DNA of 64,000 nt from Nematopogon swammerdamellus. Its lineage: Eukaryota; Arthropoda; Insecta; Lepidoptera; Adelidae. Positions 1 through 10,179 of the stretch are shown here, one piece after another. Every line of letters starts with the position of its first letter. Position 1 is the first letter of the stretch. Where the stretch lies: positions 3,469,761 to 3,533,760 of the forward strand of contig OX336351.1 in NCBI GenBank assembly GCA_946902875.1, in the 5' to 3' direction. The translations under genes were made by a program, and so were the position numbers. The notes beneath the pieces were generated by a model. The model did not search any database. It was not told the origin of the DNA and saw only the letters and a program-made list of their open reading frames with translations.

Positions 1-75
1 TCCACCGAGTCATGCAGCAGGTGAGTCTTCATGCCCTAATTGCTGCTTGATAGCTATCTTGTCCTAATAGGTACA
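1..75 (+). mobile_element. HPR repeat, right part, cut by window edge
   Basis: Matches the middle of the HPR copies at 18921 and 31052 (CCGAGTCATGCAGCAGGTG, then GCTGCTTGATAG). The left part lies outside the window and the hairpin part is missing, because an ST copy abuts it. Confidence 0.7.
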
Positions 76-325
76 TTGCCTAATACGTTATGGCTGGCTA
101 AAGCGGAAGGGCAAAAGCACATGCTCCGAACAGCCAATATCACCTCCGAGTAGGTAGGTGCCATACCGGAGACATCCCTTGATTGCTAGCTAAACTAGAC
201 TAGAGGAGATCAGAAACGAGGCTGCTAAGCGGCCATCTTACATCCAGTACGGTGGTAGCAACCCAGTCGGCTACAATTTGAGCCTACCACCCAGTAAGGG
301 GCTAGGGAAGGGACCTACAGATTGC
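76..325 (-). mobile_element. ST SINE fragment (body and tail)
   Basis: Read on the minus strand it follows the full ST copy at 46451: shared core, GATGTAAGATGGCCGC, then GGCACCTACC and the degraded tail. The tRNA-like head is absent. Confidence 0.7.
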
Positions 326-920
326 ACTGTCCATAAGACCTTGTAAAAATCGGATAAGGTTTGTGGCTAGAACGCATAAATGCCGAAAGACGAGTTTGTA
401 TTGAAGAAGCAGCCCGTGATAACTAGACCAATCTAAAGGCTAAAAACTACTGCAAAATATTTATTATTATATTAATATTTTGTCCATCGATGACACGTTT
501 TTGGTTGTAAAATTTTATCATTTTCTATACAAACTATGCGGTAAACAAATGTCGATTTCTTCTTCCGCGTGAACTTTAAAGACTTGATCTCAGGACTAAA
601 GAGAATTGGAATAGAATTTTTATAGCAAACAAAATGACGCCATTTGTTATATCTATCGATCACACGCTTTTCAAAGGTCTAATGGGAAGGATCGCAATTT
701 ATTAAGAAAAAAAACCTTATGAAAACTACTACGTGCTACGCCGTTGTTGGCGTTACTAGGCGCCTTAAGTCCGCGTTGACTTTAAAGTTACCAAAACTGT
801 TCCCAAGTTTGCCACCTACCCGTCTTTTGTGTCCAATCTATGAATAGAGAACCCGACGGGACCGGGCTGTATAAAGGACATCGCCAGGGTCAATTGAGAA
901 AGGGTCGACGGATTGAGAGC
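326..920. other. Unassigned AT-rich stretch
   Basis: I see no convincing gene or repeat boundary here. The longest frame (63 codons, minus strand, 472-663) has no recognisable motif. Confidence 0.5.
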
Positions 921-1055
921 GATCGGTCAACGTTCAAACGTTGTGGCTGACCGTGGTTCTTATTCCACATAAAACTGTAGGTTCCTTCCCTTACCACACT
1001 AGTTGGTAGGGTTTAACACGTCTGGATTGATACCACCGCACTGAAAGATCGGGCA
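921..1055 (+). mobile_element. S5 SINE fragment, degraded
   Basis: Contains the S5 core (GAGGCTGACCGTGGTTC-like start, AAACTGTAGGTTCC, GGTAGGGTTTAAC, ACCACCGCACTGAA) with several indels. Head and tail are missing. Confidence 0.65.
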
Positions 1056-1242
1056 AATAAAAAAATTAATTATCTTAAAAAGTGGACCGATTTGCATTCG
1101 GTTTTTTTTAAAACTTGAAATAAAAAATTACAAATTTTCCCGACCCTTAATAAGACAAAACAAGTCGGGGAAACGCTAAGTAAATAAAACATAAAAACTC
1201 AGAGCTGCACGTGTATTCACTTTTTTTAATTATATTTATAAT

Positions 1243-1560
1243 ACTGTATGGATGGCTGAGTCAGAGGGGCCAGAGCAAATGCTCAGACTAACCAATATCA
1301 CCTTGGAGAAGGTGCCATATCGGAGAGTTCCCTTTGGATTGCTGGCTGTACTGAACCAGAGGAGAAGGCTGCTATGCGGCCATCTTACATTCAGTTGTTT
1401 TTCTATTGCTGCTGATCTTGGCGACTGTGGTTCAGTCAGCAGGTGTAGGTATGCACGTACATTTTTCCATCAGAAAAAACTCATAGGTGCATGTCGACCG
1501 GATTCGAACCTTGGACCTTGAGATGTCAAAGCAAAGACCGCGCCGACCACCCACCCCCAG
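1243..1560 (-). mobile_element. ST SINE, nearly full, older variant
   Basis: On the minus strand: a tRNA-like head at about 1560-1490 with a B-box-like GGTTCGAATCC, then the GTGCATACCTACACC linker and the body with GGCACC...GGTGATATTGG. The anticodon half of the head differs from the 46 kb copy. The middle (about 1400-1435) has lost the shared core. Confidence 0.7.
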
Positions 1561-1715
1561 GTAAATCGTTGTTTCTTTATTTCCACTTAATCTACATACT
1601 AATTTAAAGATTAAACACGCAAGCGATACCTATCGTGCCCACTGTGACGAAATTTACTTAATCGATTGACAAAGGAATTCAAAGTTATGAACGGACTATC
1701 AATTTGTCGAACAAG

Positions 1716-2226
1716 TTTTTTTTTTTTAGAAAAATTTACACGGTTGTCTACATCAGTGGTTCCCAATTATTTTCGGCTACGGAAACCTAAATGATCGTCC
1801 TTCTGTTGGCGGAACACCAAGTCAATTAAAAATGTTAATTAGCTATAATAGCTATAATCCACAATAATTGTGGACATAAAAACTAAATTTATGTGAACTA
1901 TACCTAATTTTTGATACTAAATTGTTATAAATTATCAAACATCAATTTATCAATCCATGTTTGATTTGAACAGCAAGACTATAGTTTGAATTTAAAAACA
2001 TATTACACGTTTTTTATTAGGGAGAGCATTTTGTGCTTTTCCCGGCAACCCACGGAACCCCTGTTAACCTTTCGCGGAACCCCAGGGTTCCGCGGAACAC
2101 CTTTTGGGAACCGCTGGTCTAAATCACCTACTTCATCCGTGATGTCAGCCCATAACACCTATGTGAACTATGTGTCATGTCAGTGCTACAATTCGGTCGT
2201 GCCGGCTACACTGAACTGGACGGAAA
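1716..2226 (-). mobile_element. S5 SINE fragment split by a hAT MITE
   Basis: 1716-1753 carries the S5 tail end (T-run, then ACACGGTTG-CTACAT) and 2117-2226 continues it (CACCTACTTCATCCGTGATG through CACTGAACTGGACGG). The 363 bp between them are a separate insertion. The 5S part is absent. Confidence 0.75.
1754..2116. mobile_element. hAT-type MITE inserted in S5
   Basis: Ends are CAGTGGTTCCCAA and TTGGGAACCGCTG, inverted with one mismatch. It is flanked by the 8-bp duplication GTCTACAT / GTCTAAAT (1746-1753, 2117-2124; 7 of 8 match), the size typical of hAT. The interior is AT-rich and noncoding, with a GGAACCCC-rich patch near 2050-2100. No transposase code was seen. Confidence 0.85.
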
Positions 2227-2300
2227 TGTATGTAGTAACTATTACGCTAGGTGCAATTATTACAATACAATTACTTAATTAATTATTATTACACATACAG

Positions 2301-2378
2301 TCAGGCCGGTAGGACTGGAGGAATATTGGAGAGGCGTATGTCCAGCAGTGGACATATACACGCTTACTGACTGACTGA
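2301..2378 (+). mobile_element. RTE-like LINE 3' terminal fragment
   Basis: Reads GGACTGGAGG...GGAGAGGCGTATGTCCAGCAGTGGAC and ends in a CTGACTGACTGA tail. The same end is seen at 20271-20940 and 44205-44340, where it follows the C-terminal code of a reverse transcriptase. Confidence 0.7.
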
Positions 2379-2602
2379 TAAAAAGTTTAACCGACGAATT
2401 AAACTAATGTTAATTTTGAAAAGAGTTTGACCGTAATTTTCTCTAAGAGTCTGACTACTGTTTTTCCCACTAACGAACTTTTGACAATTGGATAAACTTT
2501 GTATCTTTAGATTTTTAATATGACTTATTTTATATACATTTCTTTGTAATAAACTTTTACTAATTGTTGATTTGGCTTGATATATTTAAGCATAAAAATT
2601 TA

Positions 2603-3138
2603 CGATGGCACTATACACCAGATATAGGTAATGTAAATAGGCAGAGTGGTCAGATTCTTCAGTATTCATGTTTATGCTGTAAATATTAATGTTCTTGTGA
2701 GCGGTAGTATGGATTAATTATTTGTAAGTTACTCTAATAACAATACTTATAAGGTACTAACAAAACATTATGACTTGCTAAGTTTGTTCGTCAGTTTTTC
2801 TTCGCATTTGAATTTAGAACTGGCGAAATTTTCGATATGTCCAAGCGTAGGTTACCTACCTACATACATACATATCACGCACGCTGTATCCCGACAATCG
2901 GGGTAAGCAGAGTAATCGTAGTTGTGCTGCAGATACTCTTGTAAATTACAGCACAGCACCGACCACCACGTTTAGCAAATCATTCGGACAAGATAACTAT
3001 CAAGCAGCAAGTAAGGCACGAAGACCCACCCGCTGCGCGACTCAGTGGAAGGACCGTGCCAAGGTGAGAGGTTGCTAGCCTGTCGCCCATTAGCACCTAT
3101 CTATGAATGAAATTATACAATAAACAATAAACAATACC
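2603..3138 (+). mobile_element. RC repeat, split by an HPR copy
   Basis: 2603-2860 begins CGATGGCACTATACACCAG and runs to GGTTACCTACC. 3097-3138 resumes at ATCTATGAATGAAATTATAC and ends in tandem CAATAAA. The uninterrupted joint is visible at 37060-37101. The (CAATAAA)n tail suggests a retroposon, but I recognise no coding. Confidence 0.7.
2861..3096 (-). mobile_element. HPR repeat nested in RC
   Basis: Minus-strand HPR: ACATAC tail, CACGCTGTATCCCGACAATC, the GTAGTTGTGCTGC / GCAGCACAG hairpin, then CACCTTGGCACGG in reverse. Its insertion splits RC, so it is younger than that RC copy. Confidence 0.8.
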
Positions 3139-3191
3139 AAGAATAGTAACAATGTAACAAACTAAACAATCGATAAACGGATGAAAATATT

Positions 3192-3803
3192 TATACAGGG
3201 TGACTCATTCCAGATTTTAAACTTTAAAAAACAATTTAAAAATGTCAGGTTTACTTACAGTAATTTTAATAGTATAAAATGAAAGTGTATAAATTGGGAT
3301 TTTATTTATGAAATATAACATCATCAAGATGCTTTCCTTCTCGCCGTACACACTCTTCAAGGCGGACGCGTGTATTAGTTATCACAAGCTGCAATAAATC
3401 AGTTGAGATAGAGTTGACTTCTTCAGTTATTTTTGTCTTCAAGTCTTCCTTGTTGAAACCACACATCAGGATATCTGCTGATACCCTGTCTCAGTTCCGG
3501 CACAAAAAAGTTCTTTATCATGGCGGTATAGCGCTCACTGGTCACTGTAACAGTACTAACACGATGGTTTTGAAAAAAGTATAGGCCTGCAGAATGTGCG
3601 TCGCGCTCGTGTGCACGAATGACCGTTGCCGAAATAAGCCTCCACTGCGCACGCGCGGTGCTCTCCCGACCACGACATGGCGCCCACTAAAAATTCCCCA
3701 ACGGTCAGTTTTCGAATGCTGTACCTCGCACCCCGCTAGTTCCGCTGCCCGCCAATTTATTCGAAATTCAAATTTAAAAAGTTTGCTGAGTCAACCTGTA
3801 TAA
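3192..3803 (-). pseudogene. Gutted Tc1/mariner-class DNA transposon
   Basis: Terminal inverted repeats of about 16 bp (TATACAGGGTGACTCA / TGAGTCAACCTGTATA) bound 612 bp. The minus strand carries two pieces of DDE transposase code. Near 3575-3455 a piece contains TVTVTSERY..MIKNFFVPEL and ends at VWFQQ, the position where the family normally continues into the second catalytic aspartate. Near 3450-3330, in another frame, a C-terminal piece runs from EDLKTKI to EGKHLDDVIF and a stop. The DDE core between them and the N-terminus are missing. The family assignment rests on these motifs and the CAGGGTG ends. It is dead. Confidence 0.7.
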
Positions 3804-4034
3804 TTGTTTTCAATTTACTGTATTTAATCCAACGCATGCGAAGAAAGCCGAGCGAATATGTGAGTTATTATATGCCGCATTGGGCGGAGGCACTGTGTTT
3901 CTAAAAAAATGATTGATCGCCATATAATGTTGTGTTGACTTCGCCTCCTTAAGCTTGAGCTTTGCGAGGAATTATTTTATTCTGAAACTTTAGGGTAAAA
4001 ACCCTAAAAAAAAACTGTACCTATAGAAGAACAC

Positions 4035-4450
4035 TTTTTTTATGGATAGCGCGACATATGGCATCTTTTCACATACAAGTAGGTGTCTAACGATGCCCAT
4101 GGCTCTTTTATATTCTGTGCCCATGGACATTCTGTGATGCACGGGGATTGCGAATGTCATGCCGGCCTGACAGGAGCCTTTTCAAGCCCCTTTTGAAAAA
4201 CCCCTGGCTGTACTTAGGAGGAAATAGATGGGCAGGGAATGCGTTCCACATTTTCCCTGTTCTGTGAATAAAAGACTTACAAAACCGGTTGTGCACCAAC
4301 CGTGGTAGGTCGATTGTATAGGGGTGCAACCCCAGAACTTGTAGTGCGGAGGTGGAATGGGGACGGCGGAATCGCGTTAAACAGCTCCTCCGAACACTCC
4401 CCATGACACTTCCCAACCGATGATGTAATTATAGTGTAAACTACATAGCA
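4035..4450 (-). pseudogene. WNL LINE reverse transcriptase C-terminus, frameshifted
   Basis: A T-run at the left (A-tail on the minus strand) is followed, on the minus strand, by code for the extreme C-terminus of a non-LTR reverse transcriptase. One frame reads YHGECSEELFNAIPPSPFH..RTT; after a shift near 4320 another reads HPYTIDLPRL..NRFCKSFIHRTGKMWNAFPAHLFPPKYS. These motifs are usual just after the RT domain of jockey/CR1-type LINEs; the exact clade is uncertain. 5'-truncated, so the catalytic region is absent. Confidence 0.8.
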
Positions 4451-4483
4451 AAGAAACAAATAATAAAAACCGTCCAACTACAT

Positions 4484-4535
4484 GGTGATACGGAACCCTC
4501 GGTGCGCTTCTCCTACTTGCACTTGGCATTTTTAT
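4484..4535 (+). mobile_element. GCR fragment (right end)
   Basis: ATACGGAACCCTCGGTGCG followed by a degraded ACTTGCACTTGGC matches the right end of GCR at 44110-44166. Confidence 0.55.
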
Positions 4536-4576
4536 TAGAGTTCCGACCTCAAAAGAGGAAAAAACTTATGTTTATA

Positions 4577-4872
4577 ATACATACATACATACCACATGAT
4601 CATCGGGGTAAGCAGAGTAATCGGTGTTGTGCTGCAAGTACTCTTGTAAATTACAGCACAACACCGACCACCACGATTAGCAATGTATTAGGACAAGATA
4701 ACCATAAGTAAAGCAGTAAATAAGGCACGAACACCCATCTGCTGCATGACTCGGTGTCAAGACCGCGCCAAGGTGAGAGGTGGCTAGCCTGTCGCCCTTT
4801 AGCACGGCACCTGGTCCTTATTCCTTAGTCGCGTTTTACGACATGCACGGGGAGAGATGCAGTGGGGCTACT
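4577..4872 (-). mobile_element. HPR repeat, nearly full
   Basis: Minus strand: from GTAGCCCCACTGCATCTC through GGCGACAGGCTAGCCACC and the hairpin (GGTGTTGTGCTG / CAGCACAACACC) to an ACATACAT tail. Only the first about 25 bp are missing. Confidence 0.85.
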
Positions 4873-5205
4873 AATTAAACCGTTTATAATTACAACAGTT
4901 TAAATAACTTCGTCAGTTAAATTAGCAAGGGTTATGTTAGGTCAGGTTAGAATAGAACCTCCATAACCATGTAACACCACTGGCCCTAACCTTAATGACA
5001 GGGGTCGATTTAATTCCTAGCAAAGTTGACACTAAACGCAAAAGACCCCAGCTAGATACTAAATCACCCAGCGAAACGGTGAACACGCACTAAAGCACTT
5101 AAGAAGATAATAAATAGTTAATTGTACGGAAAACCAGCGACCAACAACGGGAACCGTTGACCGCGCGAGATCACAGCGGGGAAGGATCATTTAGTACTCT
5201 ACTAA
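4873..5205. other. Unassigned stretch
   Basis: No gene or repeat boundary recognised. A few TTAGG-like pentamers (near 4930-4955) are not a tandem telomeric run. Confidence 0.5.
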
Positions 5206-5725
5206 CGTGTGCCCGGGGCTTCGCTAGCGTGTATTGTATTGTATTGTTTATTGATCATTCATATGGCAGTTAGGCTGCGCTCGAACTTGTCACAATTTGT
5301 TCTATCCGGTTCGATTACACCCACGAAGAAGAACCGACAAGAAACTTCGCAGGGTATTTTTTTAAACATATTTTTACAAGTATTTAGTGACTAGCCACAT
5401 AATAACACCGCCCATAGTCTATCTAAAACACAGCTTGGGAGCAAGATTTTGCTGATTTTGCTGAGAGTTCTTACTACGAAGACTTATTAATTAAGTGAAT
5501 CAGGTGTTAATAGCCTTTGTCAAACTTAGATACGTAATTTGTATCAACATAATAATGCCAGTATATTAAAATACAATGTAGTATAATTTTATTGTCAAAA
5601 ATAAAAAATAAAAATATATGAATAATTAAGATACCTACTTGAAGTATCAAGTTGTCAGTGGGTTAATAAAATTTAGGTACTAATGGATCCTAGTCAAGAG
5701 TTAACTAATTTTGCAGTCAGGTAAG
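5206..5725. mobile_element. LINE-related repeat, second copy of the 8.9-9.7 kb family
   Basis: 5330-5725 matches 8870-9165 plus 9620-9745 (TTTACAAG-ATTTAGTGAC, GTGAATCAGGTGT, ACTTGAAGTATCAAGTTGTC, ATGCAGTCAG). 5230-5330 matches the 5' side of the LINE fragment at 10180-10090 in opposite orientation (TCCGGTTCGATTACACCCAC), so the two halves are inverted relative to the other copy. That pattern can arise by twin priming during LINE insertion. Confidence 0.6.
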
Positions 5726-5763
5726 TAGCATATACATGAGTATACCATTCAGATAATATGATG

Positions 5764-6100
5764 AGAAATTCGTATTTAAAAAGAAGAAAGTAAGTAATCC
5801 CGCTACCGTCCCTTTATTTCGGCGCGCGGAACAATTCGGTTTGCATGAGAGCCACATATTAGCTTAACCGGAACTGAATTTTATTTAGCCTACTCTGTGT
5901 CCCGTATAGTCGAGTGTACTTGTACTAAGTTTCATCGAATTCGGATGATCAGTTTAAGAGTTATGGAGCAACATACATACATACAGAAAATATTTCTAAA
6001 AATCGTCAATTTAGTTTTAGTATCACACATATAGTCTAAAAACGCAATATGTCATAAAACAAAGTAACTCACTCCATAACCATATATTATTAATATATAT
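5764..6100 (-). mobile_element. HEL repeat, lacking the CTAG end
   Basis: Matches 29749-30126: CGTATTTAAAAAGAAG, CGGCGCGCGGAACAATTCGG, AAGTTTCATCGAATTCGG, ACAAAGTAACTCACTCC. An ATACATAC run lies inside. Confidence 0.75.
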
Positions 6101-6440
6101 AAATATATTGATAATATGTATATATTGATGATTAAATATCTATTTTATTTATTTATTTATATATTAGGAGACAGAAAGCCTAATGACACACAGATAAAAC
6201 ATATTAAGTTATACATACATTGAAGTCTGGCCATATTTTGTCTCCCTGATTAGACGACTGTTTAGTACGATCCGGGTTCCGTACGGCCACGCAATATAAT
6301 ATTATTTTTGTTTTTCTTTAGACTTTGCTATGATCAATGATTTTTTTATACGATACAACAAAAACAAACAAATAAAAAAAATTTTTTTTTTAATGTCCTT
6401 AATTGTCTCTGATTTTTTTTTTTACTTTATGTTTTTTTTT
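6101..6440. other. AT-rich stretch, no feature recognised
   Basis: Long A/T homopolymers and TTTA-type simple sequence (about 6140-6165, 6370-6440). No code or repeat ends seen. Confidence 0.6.
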
Positions 6441-6616
6441 TTTTATTATATGTTAGGATTTCCGCTATAATCACACATATTCCGTTAAAATATCAACCGG
6501 CTACCTGTTACGGTTCAAAACATAAAAGCCCTTTTTAAAGGTAGAACGGACGGACGAATAAACGACACCGGCGTTGACTTAGTAATAGGGTCCCGTACGA
6601 TAAGGGACCCTAAAAA
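6441..6616 (-). mobile_element. GCR fragment
   Basis: Minus strand carries the left half of GCR: AGGGTCCCTTATCG, ACGGGACCCTATTAC, a degraded CCGTCCGTC, CCGTAACAGGTAGCCGG, AATATGTGTGATTAT. Confidence 0.7.
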
Positions 6617-6696
6617 TGTTACCACTGGTAACCAAAGAGATTGTATTACGTCGCTGAGGAGCGCAGCGACGTAATACAAACTCTTTGCTGGTAACA
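6617..6696. repeat. 80-nt hairpin / tiny foldback element
   Basis: Arms AAAGAG-TTGTATTACGTCGCTG and its complement flank a loop of about 8 nt, with TGTTACC / GGTAACA at the outer ends and a small extra ACTGGTAACC in the left arm. It sits at the end of the GCR fragment. Confidence 0.7.
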
Positions 6697-7633
6697 ATAA
6701 TAATGGATTGAATTTTTATTAATTAATTTTTTTCATTTTCACATAAAGAATCAGTTTTCCGTGAAATCCAAAGAGGTGCCAACTAAAATTTAAAACCGTA
6801 TGTGTTATACAGTATACAAAAATAGAAGAAGGAGCGATTAGTAAAAGTATGGAAAACCCAATAGTTACATATACAAGATTTTTTTTAGTATATTTATGTA
6901 TTCGTAACAACACAATCATATCTATTTTTTTCTTATACATATACTCGCAATGTAAACTCACATTTCCCTACAGATAGCCAAAATAATATTTCCCTGCACC
7001 AGATAAGCCATTCCTCACCAAAGAGGTATCAAAGCTCGGGGCTTATCTTCGGATTCTGCATTCGCCTTTTATATTTTCCCGAAATAAAACATGAATGTCT
7101 GTCCAACAGATACCGACATTTTCTAAAAATACCAGAAAGGGTTAGGGGCGGAGGGGATTGAAAATAGCGAACCGAAAACATCGTACGACAGGCCAATACG
7201 TTGGATTGCGTCCAATTGGCATTTTCTCTTTGCAAACTAAGTGTATGATGTTTAAAATGTTTTCACAATTTTGCAGTGAGCAAATATTATATTTTTATTC
7301 TATGACGCTTGGCAGTATTCCAATCGCCATTACCCGTTTGACTGCCGAACCTTATTGTGAAACTGAGAAACCTATATACCGTACTAAACCTATAGACCGT
7401 AATAATAGACCTGTACTGTTGGCCAACGGATCAGCGGTTTGAAGTTACATTAATTCATAATAACATTCTAAAAGTGTTATTAAGTAGAGTAGAAATATTG
7501 CATTTCGATATAAATTTTACAAAAGGCGGACTTATTATTAAGGTAATCTCTGCCAGTGAACCTGTCTTAATTGCAAACGGAATGTATAATGAAACTTAAT
7601 ACTAATAGAATAGTCAAACTAATAAAAATAAAC
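6697..7633. other. Unassigned stretch
   Basis: No element ends or protein motifs recognised. The frames here (up to 94 codons) have no family resemblance that I can see. Confidence 0.5.
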
Positions 7634-7822
7634 CCTAAAAACATACCGGATTACATAAAAACATACCATATTACATAAAAACATACTGGATCACATAAAA
7701 ACATACCGGATTACATAAAACCATACCGGATTACATAAAACATACCGGATTACATAAAAACATACCAAATTACATAAAAACATACCGGATTACATAAAAA
7801 CATACCGGATTACATAAAAACA
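7634..7822 (+). repeat. 20-bp tandem array made of the ST SINE tail
   Basis: Nine units of 20 bp, consensus CATACCGGATTACATAAAAA with a few point changes. The unit is the 3' terminus of ST (compare 46835-46853, 34955-34975 and 55885-55905). No ST body precedes it. Confidence 0.9.
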
Positions 7823-8081
7823 AAATATAATTTGGTCAAAAAAGCATTGCAGGTCGAGGCACAATTTACTCCGCAGATCCCAGACGTGCGACACCCCACA
7901 CCAGTCTTTCCAATAACGGGTCGACGACGCCGCCGCCGCGCCGGTAGGGGATGTTGAGGGAGTCATATCGGAAGTGAGATAAATGTCAGCAACCTCCCCC
8001 GAGTGCCAACCAGACTTTGAGTGGCTACTGGATATATATAGACTACCATATATTTATAGATTGAACTTAAGAACTGGAGTG

Positions 8082-8143
8082 CCACCGCTGTTGGTACCAC
8101 CGTACTGAACGAAACTTTGATCGAAACGGCTATGTAAATATAA
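8082..8143 (+). mobile_element. S5 fragment
   Basis: GTTGGTACCACCGTACTGAA, then GATCGAAACGGCTATGTAAAT, the centre of S5. It directly abuts the Penelope-like element. Confidence 0.6.
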
Positions 8144-8822
8144 ATGCTTTTAGTCTACCATGGATATTAATATTTTGGTTGGTATTTGGCTTACCATGGT
8201 TTGAATTCGCGGTCATTGTGGCCGACGTTTCGGACTGGCACGTGCAGTCCATCTTCAGGGCGAGTGCCTGGCTGCGGTCGGGCCCGCGGTTAACAGAACA
8301 CTGCCTGTCAACCGCGAGCGGCTGCGAAGATTGTAGTCGCAGCTGTGGGTAGGCACCAATTCGGCTTGGGCTGCGTTCCGCACCTCCGCCGAGGAGCAGA
8401 ATGTACTGACGGTGTCCTCCAGCTGCTGCTGGTGTACACTTCCAGACCTGCCGCACTTCAGGGGGGGCGAGCACGGGATGCCATACCGGAGACAGCCTAT
8501 AGGAGTCTTCTCTGTTGAAGTTGGCATGCTTCGAGATCTCCATGGACTCACGGATGATGCGTGGAAAGAGTCGTTTTTCAGTGGCCAGAATTTTCACCTG
8601 ATCGAATCTTATCCAGTGCTGCATTCCGGAGCCGACATGCTCAACTATGGCAGACTTGGTTTTGTCCATGTTCTTGACTGCTCTGATGTGTTCGGAAATC
8701 CGTTCTGTGACGCTGCGCTTAGTTTGGCCGATGTATGATTTCCCACAGCTATACGGTATTTGGTAGACGCCTGGCGACTGTAGAGGAGGTAAGGCGTCCG
8801 TAACCGTGAAAGTTTCCATAAA
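8144..8822 (-). pseudogene. Penelope-like element: GIY-YIG endonuclease, frameshifted
   Basis: Minus-strand code for the C-terminal endonuclease of a Penelope-like retroelement. From 8819 it opens with PPLQSPGVYQIPYSCGKSYIGQTKRS, with GVY at residues 17-19 and YIG at 29-31, followed by EHIRAV, HWIRFDQVKILATEKR and FNREDSYRLSPVWHPVLA. Close to a 7-C run (8460-8466) the frame breaks. The matching continuation (LEDTVSTFCSSAEVRNAA, ending YNLRSR) lies in another frame down to about 8310, as comparison with the intact 24 kb copy shows. The reverse transcriptase half is absent (5' truncated). At the right edge, TTTCCATAAAAAA resembles an S5 tail. Confidence 0.85.
8221..8261 (-). ncRNA. Hammerhead-ribozyme-like motif in the Penelope-like element
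   Basis: On the minus strand: GCC, CTGAAGA (fits the CUGANGA core), a 6-bp stem GGACTG/CAGTCC with loop CACGTGC, GAAAC, GTC, GGC. The GCC/GGC pair gives a 3-bp stem I. The ACGT after GA gives the very short self-complementary stem III known from minimal hammerheads, which act as dimers. Penelope-like elements are known to carry such ribozymes. Activity is not shown. Confidence 0.65.
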
Positions 8823-8859
8823 AAAAGAGTATGTGTCAAACTGTAAGGATCTTTATTTA

Positions 8860-9747
8860 ATAAGGGTTTTTTTTTTCATAATAATTTTTACAAGCATTTA
8901 GTGACTATCCACATAATAACACCGCCTACAGTCGATTGAAAATACAGCTTGAGAGCAAGATCAAAAACAGATTTAGTTTTTTTGTTTTTTTTTTGTTTTT
9001 TTTTTAAGTTCTGACTGCAAATACTTAATTAAGTGGATCAGGTGTAAAGAGCCTTTGTCAAATTTTTGATACGTCATTTGTATCAACTCAATAATGTTAG
9101 TAATATGTATATATACTACAACGTAGTATTGTCAAATAATAATAAAAAAAATTATAATAAAAATAAATTCGACACCGCTCGAATTGTCCGGAGGTTTCTC
9201 TCTCTCGGGTCCGACCATCGGTAGCCTGGGTTCGCCCCGCCGCGCCGCCGCCGGCGCCGGGCCGGTGGTGGAAAATCCATTTTGTTATTTTATATTAATT
9301 TTAGATTTAAGTTTTTTTATGTAAAATTAATATAAAAAAATTGAATGTCTGTAAAGTTGGTTTACGGACGATAGTTTTACGTGATAACGTCATAAAGTTG
9401 TAAGACTACTGGGAACGGTTTAAATTTCTGCTGCCCTGGTACTTTAGAACCAGAGAGATAAATGTGTACAAGCCGACGCTTGAGCCGATTGTGCCTCTCT
9501 ATCGCTTGTTACGCGCTCTCGCTTGCACACACAGGCTCAGATGGAACGTGACACTTTTTCGTGCGTTCAGCCGGTGTTTATCAATTTATAAGACGTGACG
9601 TTATCACGTCAAAAAAGAAAATGTGTCAATAAACGAATAAATAAAAATATTAAGATACTTGAAGTATCAAGTTGTCAATCGGTTAGTAAATAAATTTAGG
9701 TACAAATAGTACCTAGTCGTGCGCTAACTAATTATGCAGTCAGAACC
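8860..9747. mobile_element. 3' region of a LINE-type repeat, split by a TIR element
   Basis: 8870-9165 and 9620-9745 match 5340-5725 continuously; 9170-9618 is extra sequence. It adjoins the LINE code at 9748-10179, for which it would be the 3' untranslated region. Confidence 0.6.
9345..9614. mobile_element. TIR repeat with ACGTGATNACGTC ends, copy 1
   Basis: TTTACGTGATAACGTCA (9376) and its inverse GACGTTATCACGTCAAA (to 9614), with GTAAAGTTGGTTTACGGACG just outside. The interior holds GTGCCTCTCTATCGCTTG and CAGGCTCAGATGGAACGTG, all shared with 27136-27461. No code was seen. Superfamily unknown. Confidence 0.7.
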
Positions 9748-10179
9748 TCAAGATATAGTCCTGTCGGCGAATGCCTCTTTTACAGTATAGTAGGCTTTCT
9801 TTACAAGAGTTGATTTTATATGTTTCTTAAACAAAGTATCATTTAGATTTTTTACCTCTTCTTGTATTTTATTATACAATCTATCACTGTTGCAAACAAA
9901 ACTTTTCGACATTTTAGATGACCTGTGCTTCGTAATTAGAACATTATTTTTATGCCTTGTATCATGCTGGTGCATATCAGAGTGAAGCGTGGCATCCTGT
10001 ATATATTTCCTAGCATAGCAGATATTTTGATAAATATAAACACTGGGTAATGTCATAATTCCTATTTTTTCAAATACATTTCTTACCGGTTCTTCTTCGT
10101 GGGTGTAATCGAACCGGATAGAACAAATTGTAACAATTTCGAGTACGGCCATGCTGTCCAATGAATGCTTAATAAACAA
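9748..10179 (-). pseudogene. LINE reverse transcriptase C-terminal fragment
   Basis: An uninterrupted 143-codon frame whose second half resembles the C-terminus of the intact LINE protein at 54042-55547: MTLPSVYIYQNICYARKYIQ, DTRHKNN, SKSFVCNSDRLYN, NLNDTLFKKHIKS match at the corresponding places. The first about 35 residues do not match and probably come from 5' junction sequence. No polymerase motifs; 5'-truncated. Adjacent on the right is a TAAACAATAAACAACAACAA run. Confidence 0.8.

Noticed and set aside
4928..4956. Telomeric TTAGG insertion (also 39788-39806)
   Set aside because: Only two or three imperfect pentamers, below what could mark a telomeric repeat or a telomere-specific LINE target.
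7634..7822. CRISPR-like array
   Set aside because: Head-to-tail 20-mers with no spacers; equal to a SINE tail.
8130..8819. One 229-residue protein
   Set aside because: Only about the first 120 residues match Penelope-type endonuclease. The matching remainder lies in another frame, so the tail of this frame is a frameshift artefact.
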